Assembly (NCBI RefSeq): GCF_001642725.1
Contig: NZ_LSUQ01000010.1
Span: 22,670-86,669 of the forward strand
Source: Ferroacidibacillus organovorans
Lineage (GTDB): Bacteria; Bacillota; Bacilli; Alicyclobacillales; SLC66
Direction of reading: 5' to 3'
Length of the DNA stretch: 64,000 nt
The notes beneath the pieces were generated by a model. It was not told where the DNA came from. It saw only the letters and a program-made list of their open reading frames with translations, and made no database searches. The position numbers and the translations under genes were made by a program. Below are positions 36,775 through 46,700 of the stretch, piece after piece; within the stretch, counting starts at the first letter, position 1, and each line of letters starts with the position of its first letter.

Positions 36775-37473
36775 TTGGCTGTCGTATCCATGAAGCAATT
36801 GCTTGAAGCAGGTGTTCATTTTGGCCACCAAACCCGTCGTTGGAATCCGAAAATGGATCGTTACATTTTTACGGAGCGCAACGGCATTTATATCATTGAT
36901 CTGCAAAAAACTGTAAAAAAAGTTGAAGAGGCTTATCAGTTTGTTCGGCAGATCGCGACAGAAGGCAAAACACTGCTTTTCGTAGGCACGAAAAAACAAG
37001 CGCAAGATTCAGTTCGTGATGAAGCGTTGCGTTGCGGCGGATACTATGTGAATCAACGTTGGTTGGGCGGCACGCTCACAAACTTTTCGACAATCCAAAA
37101 AAGAATCGATCGACTGCGCACGCTTGAGTGTATGGAGTCGGACGGGACGTTTGATGTTCTCCCCAAAAAAGAAGTGATCATTCTTCGCAAGGAGCAAGAG
37201 CGCCTTGAAAAGTTTTTGGGCGGAATCAAAGATATGAAGAAGATGCCAGGCGCGCTTTTCATCATCGATCCGCGTAAAGAACGCATTGCGGTCGCTGAGG
37301 CAAGAAAATTGGGAATTCCTATCGTTGGGATCGTCGATACAAACTGTGATCCGGATGAGATTGACTATGTGATTCCGGGGAATGACGATGCGATTCGCGC
37401 TGTGAAACTTTTGTGTGGAAAAATGGCAGACGCGATTTTAGAAGGAAGTCAGGACGAAGAGTCTGTGTCTTGA
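36775..37473 (+). CDS. rpsB: 30S ribosomal protein S2
   Basis: The 232-residue product begins [20 protein letters not shown] and shows [23 protein letters not shown] and [20 protein letters not shown], all S2 signatures. The start is TTG 36775 with GAGGAGG 7 bases upstream, which fits the family N-terminus. It forms an operon with tsf 58 bases downstream. Confidence 0.98.
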   Translation: MAVVSMKQLLEAGVHFGHQTRRWNPKMDRYIFTERNGIYIIDLQKTVKKVEEAYQFVRQIATEGKTLLFVGTKKQAQDSVRDEALRCGGYYVNQRWLGGTLTNFSTIQKRIDRLRTLECMESDGTFDVLPKKEVIILRKEQERLEKFLGGIKDMKKMPGALFIIDPRKERIAVAEARKLGIPIVGIVDTNCDPDEIDYVIPGNDDAIRAVKLLCGKMADAILEGSQDEESVS

Positions 37474-37531
37474 TCTTCTTTGAATACTGCGTTTAAACTT
37501 ACTTTTTGAACGAAACAGGAGTCGATACAGG

Positions 37532-38185
37532 ATGGCTACAATCACAGCTGCAGCGGTAAAAGAGTTACGGGAGAAAACGGGCGCTGGGATGCTTGATTGC
37601 AAAAAGGCGCTGACTGAGACGGACGGAAATTTAGAGAAGGCGATTGAGTTTTTGCGTGAGCAAGGACTCGCCTCGGCTGCCAAAAAGGCAGGGCGTATCG
37701 CGGCAGAAGGTGTTGTTGAGTCTTACATTCACGCAGGCGGACGCATTGGCGTGCTCGTCGAAGTAAACTGTGAGACGGATTTTGTCGCAAAGACCGATGA
37801 GTTTCGCATGCTGGCGCGCGATATCGCAATGCATATTGCAGCCTCGCGCCCAGAGTATCTTCGTCGTGAGGACATTCCGCAAGAGGTTGTCGATCACGAA
37901 ACGGAAGTGTTTCGTCAGCAGACCTTGAATGAAGGAAAGCCGGAAGCGATTGTCAATAAGATTGTCGCAGGCAAGGTTGACAAGTATTTGCGAGAACTCT
38001 GTCTTCTTGATCAGCCGTTTGTCAAAGATCCTTCCGCGACCGTCGCCAATATTGTCGCCACAAAGATCGGGAAAATTGGTGAAAACATCTCGATTCGGCG
38101 GTTTGTGCGCTATGAGATGGGCGAGGGATTGGAAAAGAAACAGGATGACTTCGTTGCGGAAGTGATGGCACAAGTGAAAAAGTGA
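37532..38185 (+). CDS. tsf: Elongation factor Ts, short form
   Basis: EF-Ts recycles EF-Tu-GDP. The 217-residue product has the N-terminal UBA-like domain ([20 protein letters not shown]) and the [22 protein letters not shown] core motif. It is about 75 residues shorter than B. subtilis EF-Ts (293) because much of the second core subdomain is missing; short forms exist in Thermus and several Bacilli. ATG 37532. A terminator follows directly. Confidence 0.97.
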   Translation: MATITAAAVKELREKTGAGMLDCKKALTETDGNLEKAIEFLREQGLASAAKKAGRIAAEGVVESYIHAGGRIGVLVEVNCETDFVAKTDEFRMLARDIAMHIAASRPEYLRREDIPQEVVDHETEVFRQQTLNEGKPEAIVNKIVAGKVDKYLRELCLLDQPFVKDPSATVANIVATKIGKIGENISIRRFVRYEMGEGLEKKQDDFVAEVMAQVKK

Positions 38186-38190
38186 TCAGT

Positions 38191-38220
38191 GAGGAGCACG
38201 GTGACGTGTTCCTCTTTTCT
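38191..38220 (+). terminator. Terminator after tsf
   Basis: GAGGAGCACG (38191-38200) pairs with CGTGTTCCTC (38205-38214) with one G-T pair around a GTGA loop, followed by TTTTCT. Confidence 0.8.
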
Positions 38221-38248
38221 GCCCCGCAGTGCGGGAATGAGTGATCAG

Positions 38249-38285
38249 GCGTTTCGTTGAAACGCGCGACATCCTTTGCCATAAA
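38249..38285 (+). promoter_or_regulatory. Probable pyrH promoter overlapped by a 7-bp inverted repeat
   Basis: TTGAAA (38257-38262), a 17-base spacer and CATAAA (38280-38285) precede pyrH. The perfect inverted repeat GCGTTTC-GTT-GAAACGC (38249-38265) covers the -35 box, so it could be an operator or a small hairpin. Confidence 0.4.
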
Positions 38286-38302
38286 CTGTGAGGGGGTACA
38301 TA

Positions 38303-39025
38303 ATGGGGATGAAGTATCGCCGTGTCGTCTTAAAACTGAGTGGAGAAGCGTTGGCTGGTGACGGGGGATTTGGCATTTCGTCAGAGGTTGTAAAGACGGT
38401 TGCAGAACAAATCCGCGAAGCGACGGCGCTTGGTGTCCAAGTGGCGGTAGTCGTCGGCGGTGGCAACATTTGGCGGGGGGCTTCGGCGAGCGGCCAAGGG
38501 ATGGAGCGCGCGCATGCGGATTACATGGGAATGCTTGCAACGGTGCTAAACGCGCTTGCGCTCCAAGATGCGCTTGAAAAGTTTGAAGTGCCATCACGCG
38601 TTCAGACTTCCATTGAAATGAGACAGGTGGCAGAGCCGTACATTCGCCGTCGGGCGATACGTCACTTGGAAAAGGGTCGCGTGGTCATTTTTGCGGGCGG
38701 CACGGGTAATCCGTTTTTCACAACAGATACGACTGCGGCGCTGCGCGCGGCGGAGATTGACGCAGACGTGATCTTGATGGCGAAAAATGGTGTGGATGGT
38801 GTCTATACGGCAGATCCCCAAAAAGTGGCGACAGCAACCAAGTACGAAACACTGTCCTTCATGACGGTTCTCAGTCAAGGACTCGGTGTGATGGACGCCA
38901 CGGCTACTTCGCTTTGTATGGATAACGACATTCCCATTTTGGTCTTCTCGATCTCAATTGAAGGGAATATCGTTCGCGCAGTGCGCGGCGACGAGATCGG
39001 CACGATCGTACGAAGGGAGTCTTGA
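38303..39025 (+). CDS. pyrH: UMP kinase
   Basis: It phosphorylates UMP to UDP in pyrimidine nucleotide synthesis. The 240-residue product of the amino-acid-kinase fold has [20 protein letters not shown] at the start, [29 protein letters not shown] and [15 protein letters not shown] 38303 follows AGGGGGT. It is the first gene of pyrH-frr-uppS-cdsA-dxr-rseP-polC. Confidence 0.98.
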   Translation: MGMKYRRVVLKLSGEALAGDGGFGISSEVVKTVAEQIREATALGVQVAVVVGGGNIWRGASASGQGMERAHADYMGMLATVLNALALQDALEKFEVPSRVQTSIEMRQVAEPYIRRRAIRHLEKGRVVIFAGGTGNPFFTTDTTAALRAAEIDADVILMAKNGVDGVYTADPQKVATATKYETLSFMTVLSQGLGVMDATATSLCMDNDIPILVFSISIEGNIVRAVRGDEIGTIVRRES

Positions 39026-39028
39026 ATC

Positions 39029-39586
39029 ATGACTGTGGATTACGTTAAACAGGCAGAGGAGCGCATGGAAAAGTCGGTCGCGGCTTTAAAGAGGGATTTT
39101 GCAACCGTGCGCGCGGGACGCGCGACACCGTCGCTGCTCGACAAGGTGATGGTCGAATATTACGGTTCTTTGGTACCTATTTCGCAGATGGCCAACATCA
39201 GCGTGCCGGATTCACGAACCTTGTTGATCCAACCTTGGGATAAGAGCAGCCTGAGTGACATAGAACGCTCGATCATGAAATCCGATCTTGGCTTGTCACC
39301 CTCAAATGACGGTGTCGTCATTCGTTTGATTTTGCCTCAATTGACAGAACAGCGTCGTGTTGAGTTGACGAAGGTGATTCGCAAACTTGCGGAAGAGGGG
39401 CGCGTCGCGGTACGTAATGTTCGCCGCGATGTGAATGATGATGTGAAAAAGGCGGAGAAACAGTCACTGCTCCCGGAAGATGAGAGCCGTCGCCTGCAAG
39501 AGAAAATCCAAGATGTCACAGACAAAACCGTCGCTGAGATTGATCGTTTGCTGGCGCAAAAAGAACGCGAACTGCTCGAGGTTTAA
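39029..39586 (+). CDS. frr: Ribosome recycling factor
   Basis: With EF-G it splits post-termination ribosomes. The 185-residue product has the long-helix domain (AEERMEKSVAALKRDFATVR, RAGRATPSLLDKVMVEYYGS), the beta domain (PISQMANISVPDSRTLLIQP) and the C-terminal RNVRRDVNDDVKKAEKQSLL, DESRRLQEKIQ helices. ATG 39029 lies 3 bases after pyrH. Confidence 0.98.
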   Translation: MTVDYVKQAEERMEKSVAALKRDFATVRAGRATPSLLDKVMVEYYGSLVPISQMANISVPDSRTLLIQPWDKSSLSDIERSIMKSDLGLSPSNDGVVIRLILPQLTEQRRVELTKVIRKLAEEGRVAVRNVRRDVNDDVKKAEKQSLLPEDESRRLQEKIQDVTDKTVAEIDRLLAQKERELLEV

Positions 39587-39620
39587 ACAGGTTAAGGTCT
39601 AAACGGGTTGAGGGTAGATC

Positions 39621-40391
39621 ATGGCGCCTAACTGGAAATCCATGTTTAAGAGCAAAGCGCGAAGTGTTCGTCTCCAGATCCCGGAAGGGATGCCTGTCCC
39701 TCAACATGTCGCGGTCATCATGGATGGCAACGGCCGCTGGGCGACGGTGCGGGGACTCCCGCGTATGGCGGGTCATCACGCTGGGATGGGCGCGATGAGA
39801 GACGTGATTCGCGCGGCCGACGATGTTGGTGTGAAGTTTCTCACCATGTACGCGTTCTCCACGGAAAACTGGAAACGCCCCCGCCAAGAAATCCAATATC
39901 TCTGGCAACTTCTCGAGGAGTTTTTTTTACGCGATATCAAGGAACTCATCGAGCGCAATGTTGTAATTCGCTTTATTGGCGACACCACGCATCTCCCGCT
40001 TGCCTCGCAGAAAACAATTGAACGCGCAAAAGAGATGACTTGCTCCAATACAGGAATGGTCGTTCAATTCGCATTGAATTATGGCAGCCGTTTGGAGATT
40101 GTCGAAGCGATCAAAGCAATCGCGAAACGCGTCGAGTCAGGCGAGCTCTCACCCGATGATATTGACGATTCCGTTTTGTCCTCTCATTTGTCAACTGCAG
40201 GCATTCCTGACCCGGATCTGCTGATTCGCACATCCGGCGATCAACGCATCAGTAATTTTCTGCTATGGCAGATTGCGTACGCAGAACTCTATTTTTGTGA
40301 TAAATTATGGCCAGAGTTTCATCGCGAAGATTTTCTCGCAGCTCTTGAATCATATGGACGGCGCGAGCGTCGCTTTGGCGGTTTAAAATAG
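39621..40391 (+). CDS. uppS: Undecaprenyl diphosphate synthase (isoprenyl transferase)
   Basis: It extends farnesyl diphosphate by cis condensation to the C55 carrier used in cell wall synthesis. The 256-residue product shows the catalytic HVAVIMDGNGRWA motif near residue 28, GHHAGMGAMRDVIRAADDVG, TMYAFSTENWKRP and DLLIRTSGDQRISNFLLWQI near the C-terminus. ATG 39621. Confidence 0.97.
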   Translation: MAPNWKSMFKSKARSVRLQIPEGMPVPQHVAVIMDGNGRWATVRGLPRMAGHHAGMGAMRDVIRAADDVGVKFLTMYAFSTENWKRPRQEIQYLWQLLEEFFLRDIKELIERNVVIRFIGDTTHLPLASQKTIERAKEMTCSNTGMVVQFALNYGSRLEIVEAIKAIAKRVESGELSPDDIDDSVLSSHLSTAGIPDPDLLIRTSGDQRISNFLLWQIAYAELYFCDKLWPEFHREDFLAALESYGRRERRFGGLK

Positions 40392-40447
40392 GGATAACCT
40401 ATTTTTGTTTCGCGCGCGTGAAAGTAAAATTTGAAGTAGGTGTTCTG

Positions 40448-41239
40448 GTGCTCTTTCAACGAGTCATCACGGCCGTGCTTGGCGTGATCCTGGTGCTTTC
40501 TGCACTTTGGGTGGGCGGTGTTTTTCTGGGTTTGCTTTTTGCGGCGATCGCCGTCGTCAGCACGCTCGAGATCGGTACGATGATGAAGATCGCAAAGACA
40601 AGCGCGGAGAGTGTCGTGGCGATCGTCTTTGCGATCTTGATCGTCTTATGGCCAGGCTTTGAACGATTCTGGTTTGCCCTTTTTTATGCTCTGCTCGTGT
40701 TGACGATCGTTCGTCGGGAGTCGTTTTCTTTTTCTGGAGCGGGTGTGCTTTTTGCGGGCGCCCTTTATTCAAGCTATGCGTTTCGAACGCTCCTTGATCT
40801 TCGCGAAACCGCACACGGTCTCGCTTTTGTCATGATTATCTTGATCGCGATCTGGTCGACGGACACAGGCGCCTTTTTTGTTGGACGAGCGCTTGGCGGG
40901 CGTAAATTAATGCCGGAAGTTAGCCCGAAGAAAACGGTGTCCGGGGCGTTTGGTGGACTCGTGCTCGCTGTGATTTTAACGGTAGTGACAGGCCTTTTCA
41001 TGCTGCCGCACGCGCTGAATGATTGGGGGATGCTCGCGCTGCTTGGTGCGATTATTTCCGTCTCTGGACAAACGGGTGATCTGGTGGAATCCGCGCTAAA
41101 GAGGCACTATGCTGTAAAAGACTCCGGGTGGTTGCTACCAGGTCACGGTGGGCTGCTTGATCGCTTTGACAGTCTCTTACTGGCCGCTCCCATCGCGTAT
41201 CATTTTATCATTTGGTTCTTTCCAGCATATATTCTTTAA
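40448..41239 (+). CDS. cdsA: Phosphatidate cytidylyltransferase
   Basis: CdsA makes CDP-diacylglycerol from phosphatidate and CTP at the membrane. The 263-residue protein has about eight hydrophobic segments and the C-terminal family signature (SVSGQTGDLVESALKRHYAV, KDSGWLLPGHGGLLDRFDSL, residues about 208-245). GTG 40448 with AGTAGG upstream is chosen to match the usual start; the frame also opens at GTG 40418. Confidence 0.95.
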   Translation: MLFQRVITAVLGVILVLSALWVGGVFLGLLFAAIAVVSTLEIGTMMKIAKTSAESVVAIVFAILIVLWPGFERFWFALFYALLVLTIVRRESFSFSGAGVLFAGALYSSYAFRTLLDLRETAHGLAFVMIILIAIWSTDTGAFFVGRALGGRKLMPEVSPKKTVSGAFGGLVLAVILTVVTGLFMLPHALNDWGMLALLGAIISVSGQTGDLVESALKRHYAVKDSGWLLPGHGGLLDRFDSLLLAAPIAYHFIIWFFPAYIL

Positions 41240-41259
41240 GGATGAATCGAGGTGTCCGC

Positions 41260-42426
41260 GTGTCGAAAGCACTGATTCTTCTGGGGTGTACAGGCTCGAT
41301 CGGTCGCCAGACGCTTGACGTCGTTTGTGCGAATCGCGATGCATTTCACATCGCAGGGGTAAGCGCTCGCCGGTTGTCGGAGAGTCTCCTTGCTACGATT
41401 CGCGAGATAAAACCAGACGTGGTTGCTGTTGAATCAGAAACAGATGCAAAACGTCTCGCGGATGAATTCCCTGGGTTGACCGTCTTTTCTGGCTCATCTG
41501 CCTTGAAGCGGCTTGCGGCTTTAGATCAGAGTGCGCTTGTCGTAAACGCGCTGTCTGGTTCGATTGGCATTGAGCCGACGCTTGCTGCTCTGACGAATGG
41601 TTGTGATGTGGCACTGGCCAACAAGGAAACATTGGTTGCGGCAGGCCAACTGGTCATGGAAACGGCCCGGCTGCGTGGGGTGGATGTGATTCCTGTTGAC
41701 TCAGAGCATGTCGCGCTTGCTCAATGTCTCAACGGGAATTCGTTGCGTTCTGTTGAGAAGCTGCTGATTACCGCGTCTGGCGGGCCGTTTCGCGGAAAGA
41801 CAAGGGCTGAACTGAAGGATGTTACCGTTGAACAGGCTTTGGCTCATCCGAATTGGTCGATGGGCTCTAAAATCACGGTTGACTCGGCTACACTGATGAA
41901 TAAAGGATTGGAAATTCTCGAGGCGCACCATCTCTTTCAGATTCCACTCGATCAAATCGAGGCATTGATCCATCCTCAGAGTATCGTTCACTCGATGGTT
42001 CAGTTTCGCGATGGCGCGATGATGGCTCAGTTGGGTGCTCACGATATGCGTATCCCGATTCACTATGCCCTGTTTTATAAACAAGGGAGAAAGGATTCAC
42101 AACTCCCGCGCATCAATCTTCTGGAGATCGGTCAGTTGACGTTTGAACAACCTGACTTTATTACGTTTCCAGCCGTCACGCTCGCTATGCAATGCGGTAA
42201 AATGGGGGGGACGATCCCGGCGGTGATGAATGCCGCCAATGAAGTGGCGGCTCACGCCTTTTTGCGCGGAGAGCTTGCATACCTTAAAATTATTGAGATG
42301 GTCTCGGCGGTAGTGGAGGCGCATACGCCTACGTACAATCCGACACTTGAAGAGATTCTCGACGCGGATCGCCTTGCGCGTGATGAGACAGAAAAAAGGA
42401 TTCGAAAGCAGGTGGAGATGCATTGA
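41260..42426 (+). CDS. dxr: 1-deoxy-D-xylulose 5-phosphate reductoisomerase
   Basis: It catalyses the first committed step of the MEP isoprenoid pathway (to methylerythritol phosphate) with NADPH. The 388-residue product has LLGCTGSIGRQTLDVV (NADPH site), NKETLVAAGQLV, PVDSEHVALAQCL (metal ligands), SGGPFRGKTRAEL and HPNWSMGSKITVDSATLMNK, then IHPQSIVHSMV. GTG 41260 follows GAGGTG; ATG 41242 is less likely. It overlaps rseP by 4 bases. Confidence 0.97.
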   Translation: MSKALILLGCTGSIGRQTLDVVCANRDAFHIAGVSARRLSESLLATIREIKPDVVAVESETDAKRLADEFPGLTVFSGSSALKRLAALDQSALVVNALSGSIGIEPTLAALTNGCDVALANKETLVAAGQLVMETARLRGVDVIPVDSEHVALAQCLNGNSLRSVEKLLITASGGPFRGKTRAELKDVTVEQALAHPNWSMGSKITVDSATLMNKGLEILEAHHLFQIPLDQIEALIHPQSIVHSMVQFRDGAMMAQLGAHDMRIPIHYALFYKQGRKDSQLPRINLLEIGQLTFEQPDFITFPAVTLAMQCGKMGGTIPAVMNAANEVAAHAFLRGELAYLKIIEMVSAVVEAHTPTYNPTLEEILDADRLARDETEKRIRKQVEMH

Positions 42427-43691
42427 TTTCGTGGCTTTTTGACGGCGGCGTGCGGACGGTTCTCAGTGTGGTCATCGTCTTTTTGATCCTTGTCACGATC
42501 CACGAGTTCGGGCATTTCATCGTGGCGAAAAAAGCGGGCGTCTTAGTGCCGAAATTTGCAATCGGGTTCGGTCCACCCATTTTTAAGTTTGGGCGAGGAG
42601 AGACCGAGTACTCGATTCGTCTATTGCCGCTCGGCGGATTCGTTCAATTGGCGGGGGAAATACCTCAAGATACGCTCTTTAAGACTGGGGAAGAAGTCGC
42701 AGTTCTTTGTAACGCGTCAGGCGAAGTGACCCTGATTGGCGAACCGATCGACGTGCGTGGGGATCAGGTTGTAAGCGGATCGCTTGTAGCGATCGATACG
42801 ACCAAGGCATTCACAGTGACGCTGCAGACCGTCGACGGTGTTCACACGTATCCTTTTGCGCTGCGCGCGTACATTGCGAATGGTAAAGATCGCATTCCCA
42901 TGGCTCCACCGAATCGACAGATGATGCAAAAACCGCTCTTCGCGAGGATGCTGATCGTTTTTGCGGGTCCGTTGATGAACGTCATCTTGACCATCGTCTT
43001 GCTCTCCATCGTAACCCTGTCGGTAGGCACCCTTTCCTCTCCACCGCAAATCGCTTCTGTCGAGGCCAATTCTCCTGCGAGTCGAGCGGGTATCGTCCCG
43101 GGGGATACGATTGTGTCCGTGGGGAACGCTGCGACGCAAAACTGGACACAGTTGGTTCTCGCGATTGAAACGCATCCGAACAAATCGCTCATCGTGACGG
43201 TTGCGCGCAATGGACACGATCAGACGATTACGGTAACGCCTGAAAAACGCTCGAACGGAATGGGCTTTATCGGCATTACACCCGCCGTGACACACGGACT
43301 GATTCCGGCGATTGAGGGTGGATTTCAGCAGACGGTCGCATACACACAAATGATTTATCAGGCATTGGGACATCTCTTTACGAGTCGCACCGCGTTTGTG
43401 AAAGACGTCGGTGGTCCCGTGAAAATTGTGCAGGTTATTGGACAGCAGGCACAACTGGGTGTTCTCAATTTGGTCAACCTAACGGCTGTTCTGAGCTTAA
43501 ACTTGGCAATCTTTAACTTGTTGCCGATTCCGGCGCTCGATGGAAGCCGCCTTTTGTTCATGTTGGTCGAGTGGATTCGCGGAAGGCCGGTCGATCCGCG
43601 AAAAGAGTATGCTGTTCACGCCATCGGCTTTGCGATACTCATTCTGTTTACGGTGTTTCGCACCTATCTTGATGTCACACAGTTGCATTAA
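42423..43691 (+). CDS. rseP: Site-2 intramembrane zinc metalloprotease RseP/RasP
   Basis: RasP cuts transmembrane anti-sigma factors and signal peptide remnants. The 422-residue product has the zinc motif TIHEFGHFIVAKKAGV near residue 23, four transmembrane segments, one PDZ domain (residues about 205-275: VEANSPASRAGIVPGDTIVS) and the second active-site motif NLLPIPALDGSRLLFML near residue 360. TTG 42423 overlaps the dxr stop. In Bacillus proS follows; here polC follows directly. Confidence 0.96.
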   Translation: MISWLFDGGVRTVLSVVIVFLILVTIHEFGHFIVAKKAGVLVPKFAIGFGPPIFKFGRGETEYSIRLLPLGGFVQLAGEIPQDTLFKTGEEVAVLCNASGEVTLIGEPIDVRGDQVVSGSLVAIDTTKAFTVTLQTVDGVHTYPFALRAYIANGKDRIPMAPPNRQMMQKPLFARMLIVFAGPLMNVILTIVLLSIVTLSVGTLSSPPQIASVEANSPASRAGIVPGDTIVSVGNAATQNWTQLVLAIETHPNKSLIVTVARNGHDQTITVTPEKRSNGMGFIGITPAVTHGLIPAIEGGFQQTVAYTQMIYQALGHLFTSRTAFVKDVGGPVKIVQVIGQQAQLGVLNLVNLTAVLSLNLAIFNLLPIPALDGSRLLFMLVEWIRGRPVDPRKEYAVHAIGFAILILFTVFRTYLDVTQLH

Positions 43692-43713
43692 AAAGACGCA
43701 GGAGTAAATTGAT

Positions 43714-46700
43714 ATGTCAGCAGATCCAATGAATGTAAACGCGCATCAGGAAAACGTGGAAAATCAGGTTGCCGAGATGCTCGGTCTCTCGCTCCCGCCG
43801 TTTAAACTGCTTGATGATGTGACAAATGCCGTACAAGAATTGAAACGCGCCAAAGCGGAAGTGAGTGTGCAAACCAGGGCAAGGCGCCTGCGCATTCGCA
43901 TTCCGTCGCTTCCGCTTGCGCTCTGGCCCGCCCTGTGTCAAATCTGGCAAGGGTTGCGCAGATCCGCTCCAACGGTCGAATTGGATGTGATTCAGGAGCA
44001 ACCGAGTGAACGTTTTGCGAGTGATGAGATTGAAGAAGCGCAAGCGTTCGGGGCGCTTCTATACGCCGTTGCCAAGGAGCAGCCGCTGTTTCAGGGGATG
44101 CTCCATCACGCGCGCTATCACTACGAACTGAATCGTTTGACGCTTTATGTCGCTACGCTTCCCGATGGCGTAGCGCTTACGAAACTTACGCAGCGCATCG
44201 AGGCGCTCCTGAGTTCATTTATGGGTACAAAAACCCATTTCAATTTTAAACTTCACGAGAATCGCGATGAGATTGTTGAAGCGTTCCGGCGTGAAGTCGA
44301 GACGACGAGCATGGAGTTCGGAAGACAGCAGACAGAGGCGATCGCGACGGATGAGCGACCTGTGGCTGCGAATTTTCGACTGCAAATCGGAGGCGCGATT
44401 GAAGAGCAGGCGAGGCGCTGTGTAGAGTTACAAGATGAAATGAATCGCGTCGTGATTGAAGGGCGCATTTTTGGCGTCGATATCCAGTCGCTTAAAAATG
44501 GTCGCAAACTCTATAAATGGTTCCTGACTGATGAGACCGATTCTCTAACATGCAAATATTTTTCAAACGCCAATTCTGCGGAAGAATCGCTCGATTCATT
44601 ACGCGATGGACTCCATCTGCGCGTTCGCGGATCGACCAAGTTTGATGTTCACGACGGTGAACTTGTCATGATGGTGCGCGATGTTCAACAGATGGACGTG
44701 GCGGTGCAAAAAGACGAGATGGAAAGCAAGCGAATCGAACTCCACGCGCATACGAAAATGAGCGCGCTCGACAGCGTGGTTTCTGCGTTTGATCTCGTCA
44801 AGCACGCGGCAGAACTTGGCCATCGCGCGATCGCCATCACGGATCACGGTGTCGCGCAAGCCTATCCGGACGCATATAAAGCGGGCAAAACGTTTGGCAT
44901 TGACATCCTGTACGGGGTTGAGGCGTATCTCGTTGATGCGGGTCTCACCATCGTGTCGCGCAGCAAACCGGACGTATCGCTCGACAGCCAGACGTACGTG
45001 ATTTTTGACACGGAGACGACCGGGTTATCTGCTGCAGAGGATGAACTGATTGAAATTGCGGGCGTTAAAATGACGAAAGGGACGATCGTCGATACGTTCT
45101 CGCAATTGATTCGACCGAAACGCTCGATTCCGCCAAAAATTTCTGAGATTACGCAGATTACCAATGACATGGTGACATCAGCCCCTTCCGTAGAAGAGGT
45201 GCTGCCGCAGTTTCAGGCGTTTTGCAAAGGGGCGCTCTTGGTCGCTCACAATGCAGAGTTTGATCAGGGTTTTCTTGACGTGCAGTGTCGCAAGCTTGGA
45301 ATGGCGCGCTTTGATCAACCGATTCTCGATACACTGTCACTCGCGCGTTGCCTTTATCCTGGTGAGCGCAATCACAAGTTGAAGACGTTGACGCAGAAAT
45401 TCTCGATTACCTTGATCAACCATCACCGAGCGCTCGCGGATGCTGAGGCGACGGGGCACGTTTTTTTCAAGATGATGGATCATATTAAGCAAGAGGGTAT
45501 TGCCACAACGCTTGATGATCTGAACGCATTAGGTCGCAATCAGAATAGTGTCTCGCGTTCACGCCCTCATCATATGACGATACTTACTGCGACGCGCCAT
45601 GGGCTGCGCAACTTATATGAACTGATCTCACTCTCACACACGAAGTATTTGCACCGCGAACCGCGAATTCCGCGATCGCTTCTGCTCGAATATCGCAAAG
45701 GGCTACTCTTTGGATCAGGTTGTCACCGCGGTGAACTATTTCAGGCGCTCGTGCGTGGCAAATCGGATGATGAACTGATCGCGATCGCCGATTTTTATGA
45801 TTTTATCGAGGTACAACCTGTGGATCAGTACGCGGATTTGTTTGATTCTGGAGAAGTCAGTGGTCCTGCCGTCATTCGTCAATACCACAAGCGGCTCTTG
45901 GCGATTGCGGATCAGTTGGGAAAACCGGTCGTTGCGACAGGGGATGTTCACTTTCTTTACGAGTCGGATGCCGTGTTTCGCGAAATTGTCAAAAACAGCA
46001 TCCCGCCGCATAAGCGAGAGTCGCGTTCGCAAAATCGTCTGCGCTTGCACTTTCGAACAACCCGTGAAATGCTTGACGATTTTGCCCATTTTGGTGAACG
46101 CGCGCACGAGGTGGTCGTTGCCAATTCGCACCGCATCGCCGATCAGATTGAGTCTTTTAGCCCATTGCCCGATCGCGTCTATCCGCCGCTCATGGAAGGT
46201 GCGGATGATGACGTAAAGCGTTTGGCGATCGAGCGCGTGCACGCGCTCTATGGCGATGAACTCCCGTCGGTGGTGGCGGAACGGGTCGAGAAGGAGCTTC
46301 ACAGCATCATCTCAAACGGATTTGCCGTGAACTATTTAATCGCGCAAAAATTGGTCACGCAGTCTCTGCGCGATGGATACATTGTTGGTTCGCGTGGATC
46401 GGTCGGTTCATCCCTTGTCGCCACATTACTCGATATCACAGAAGTGAATCCATTGCCGCCACACTATCGCTGTGAGTCTTGTCGAACCTCTGAGTTTATC
46501 TTGGACGGAACGGTCGGTTCGGGATTCGATCTGCCTGATCGCGCGTGTACTCTATGTGGACTTCCGCTGATTAAAGATGGACAAGACATTCCGTTTGAGA
46601 CGTTTCTCGGCTTTAAAGGAGACAAAGTGCCTGATATTGACCTCAATTTTTCGGGTGAGTATCAAGCGCGCGCGCATCGCTATACGGAAGAACTGTTTGG

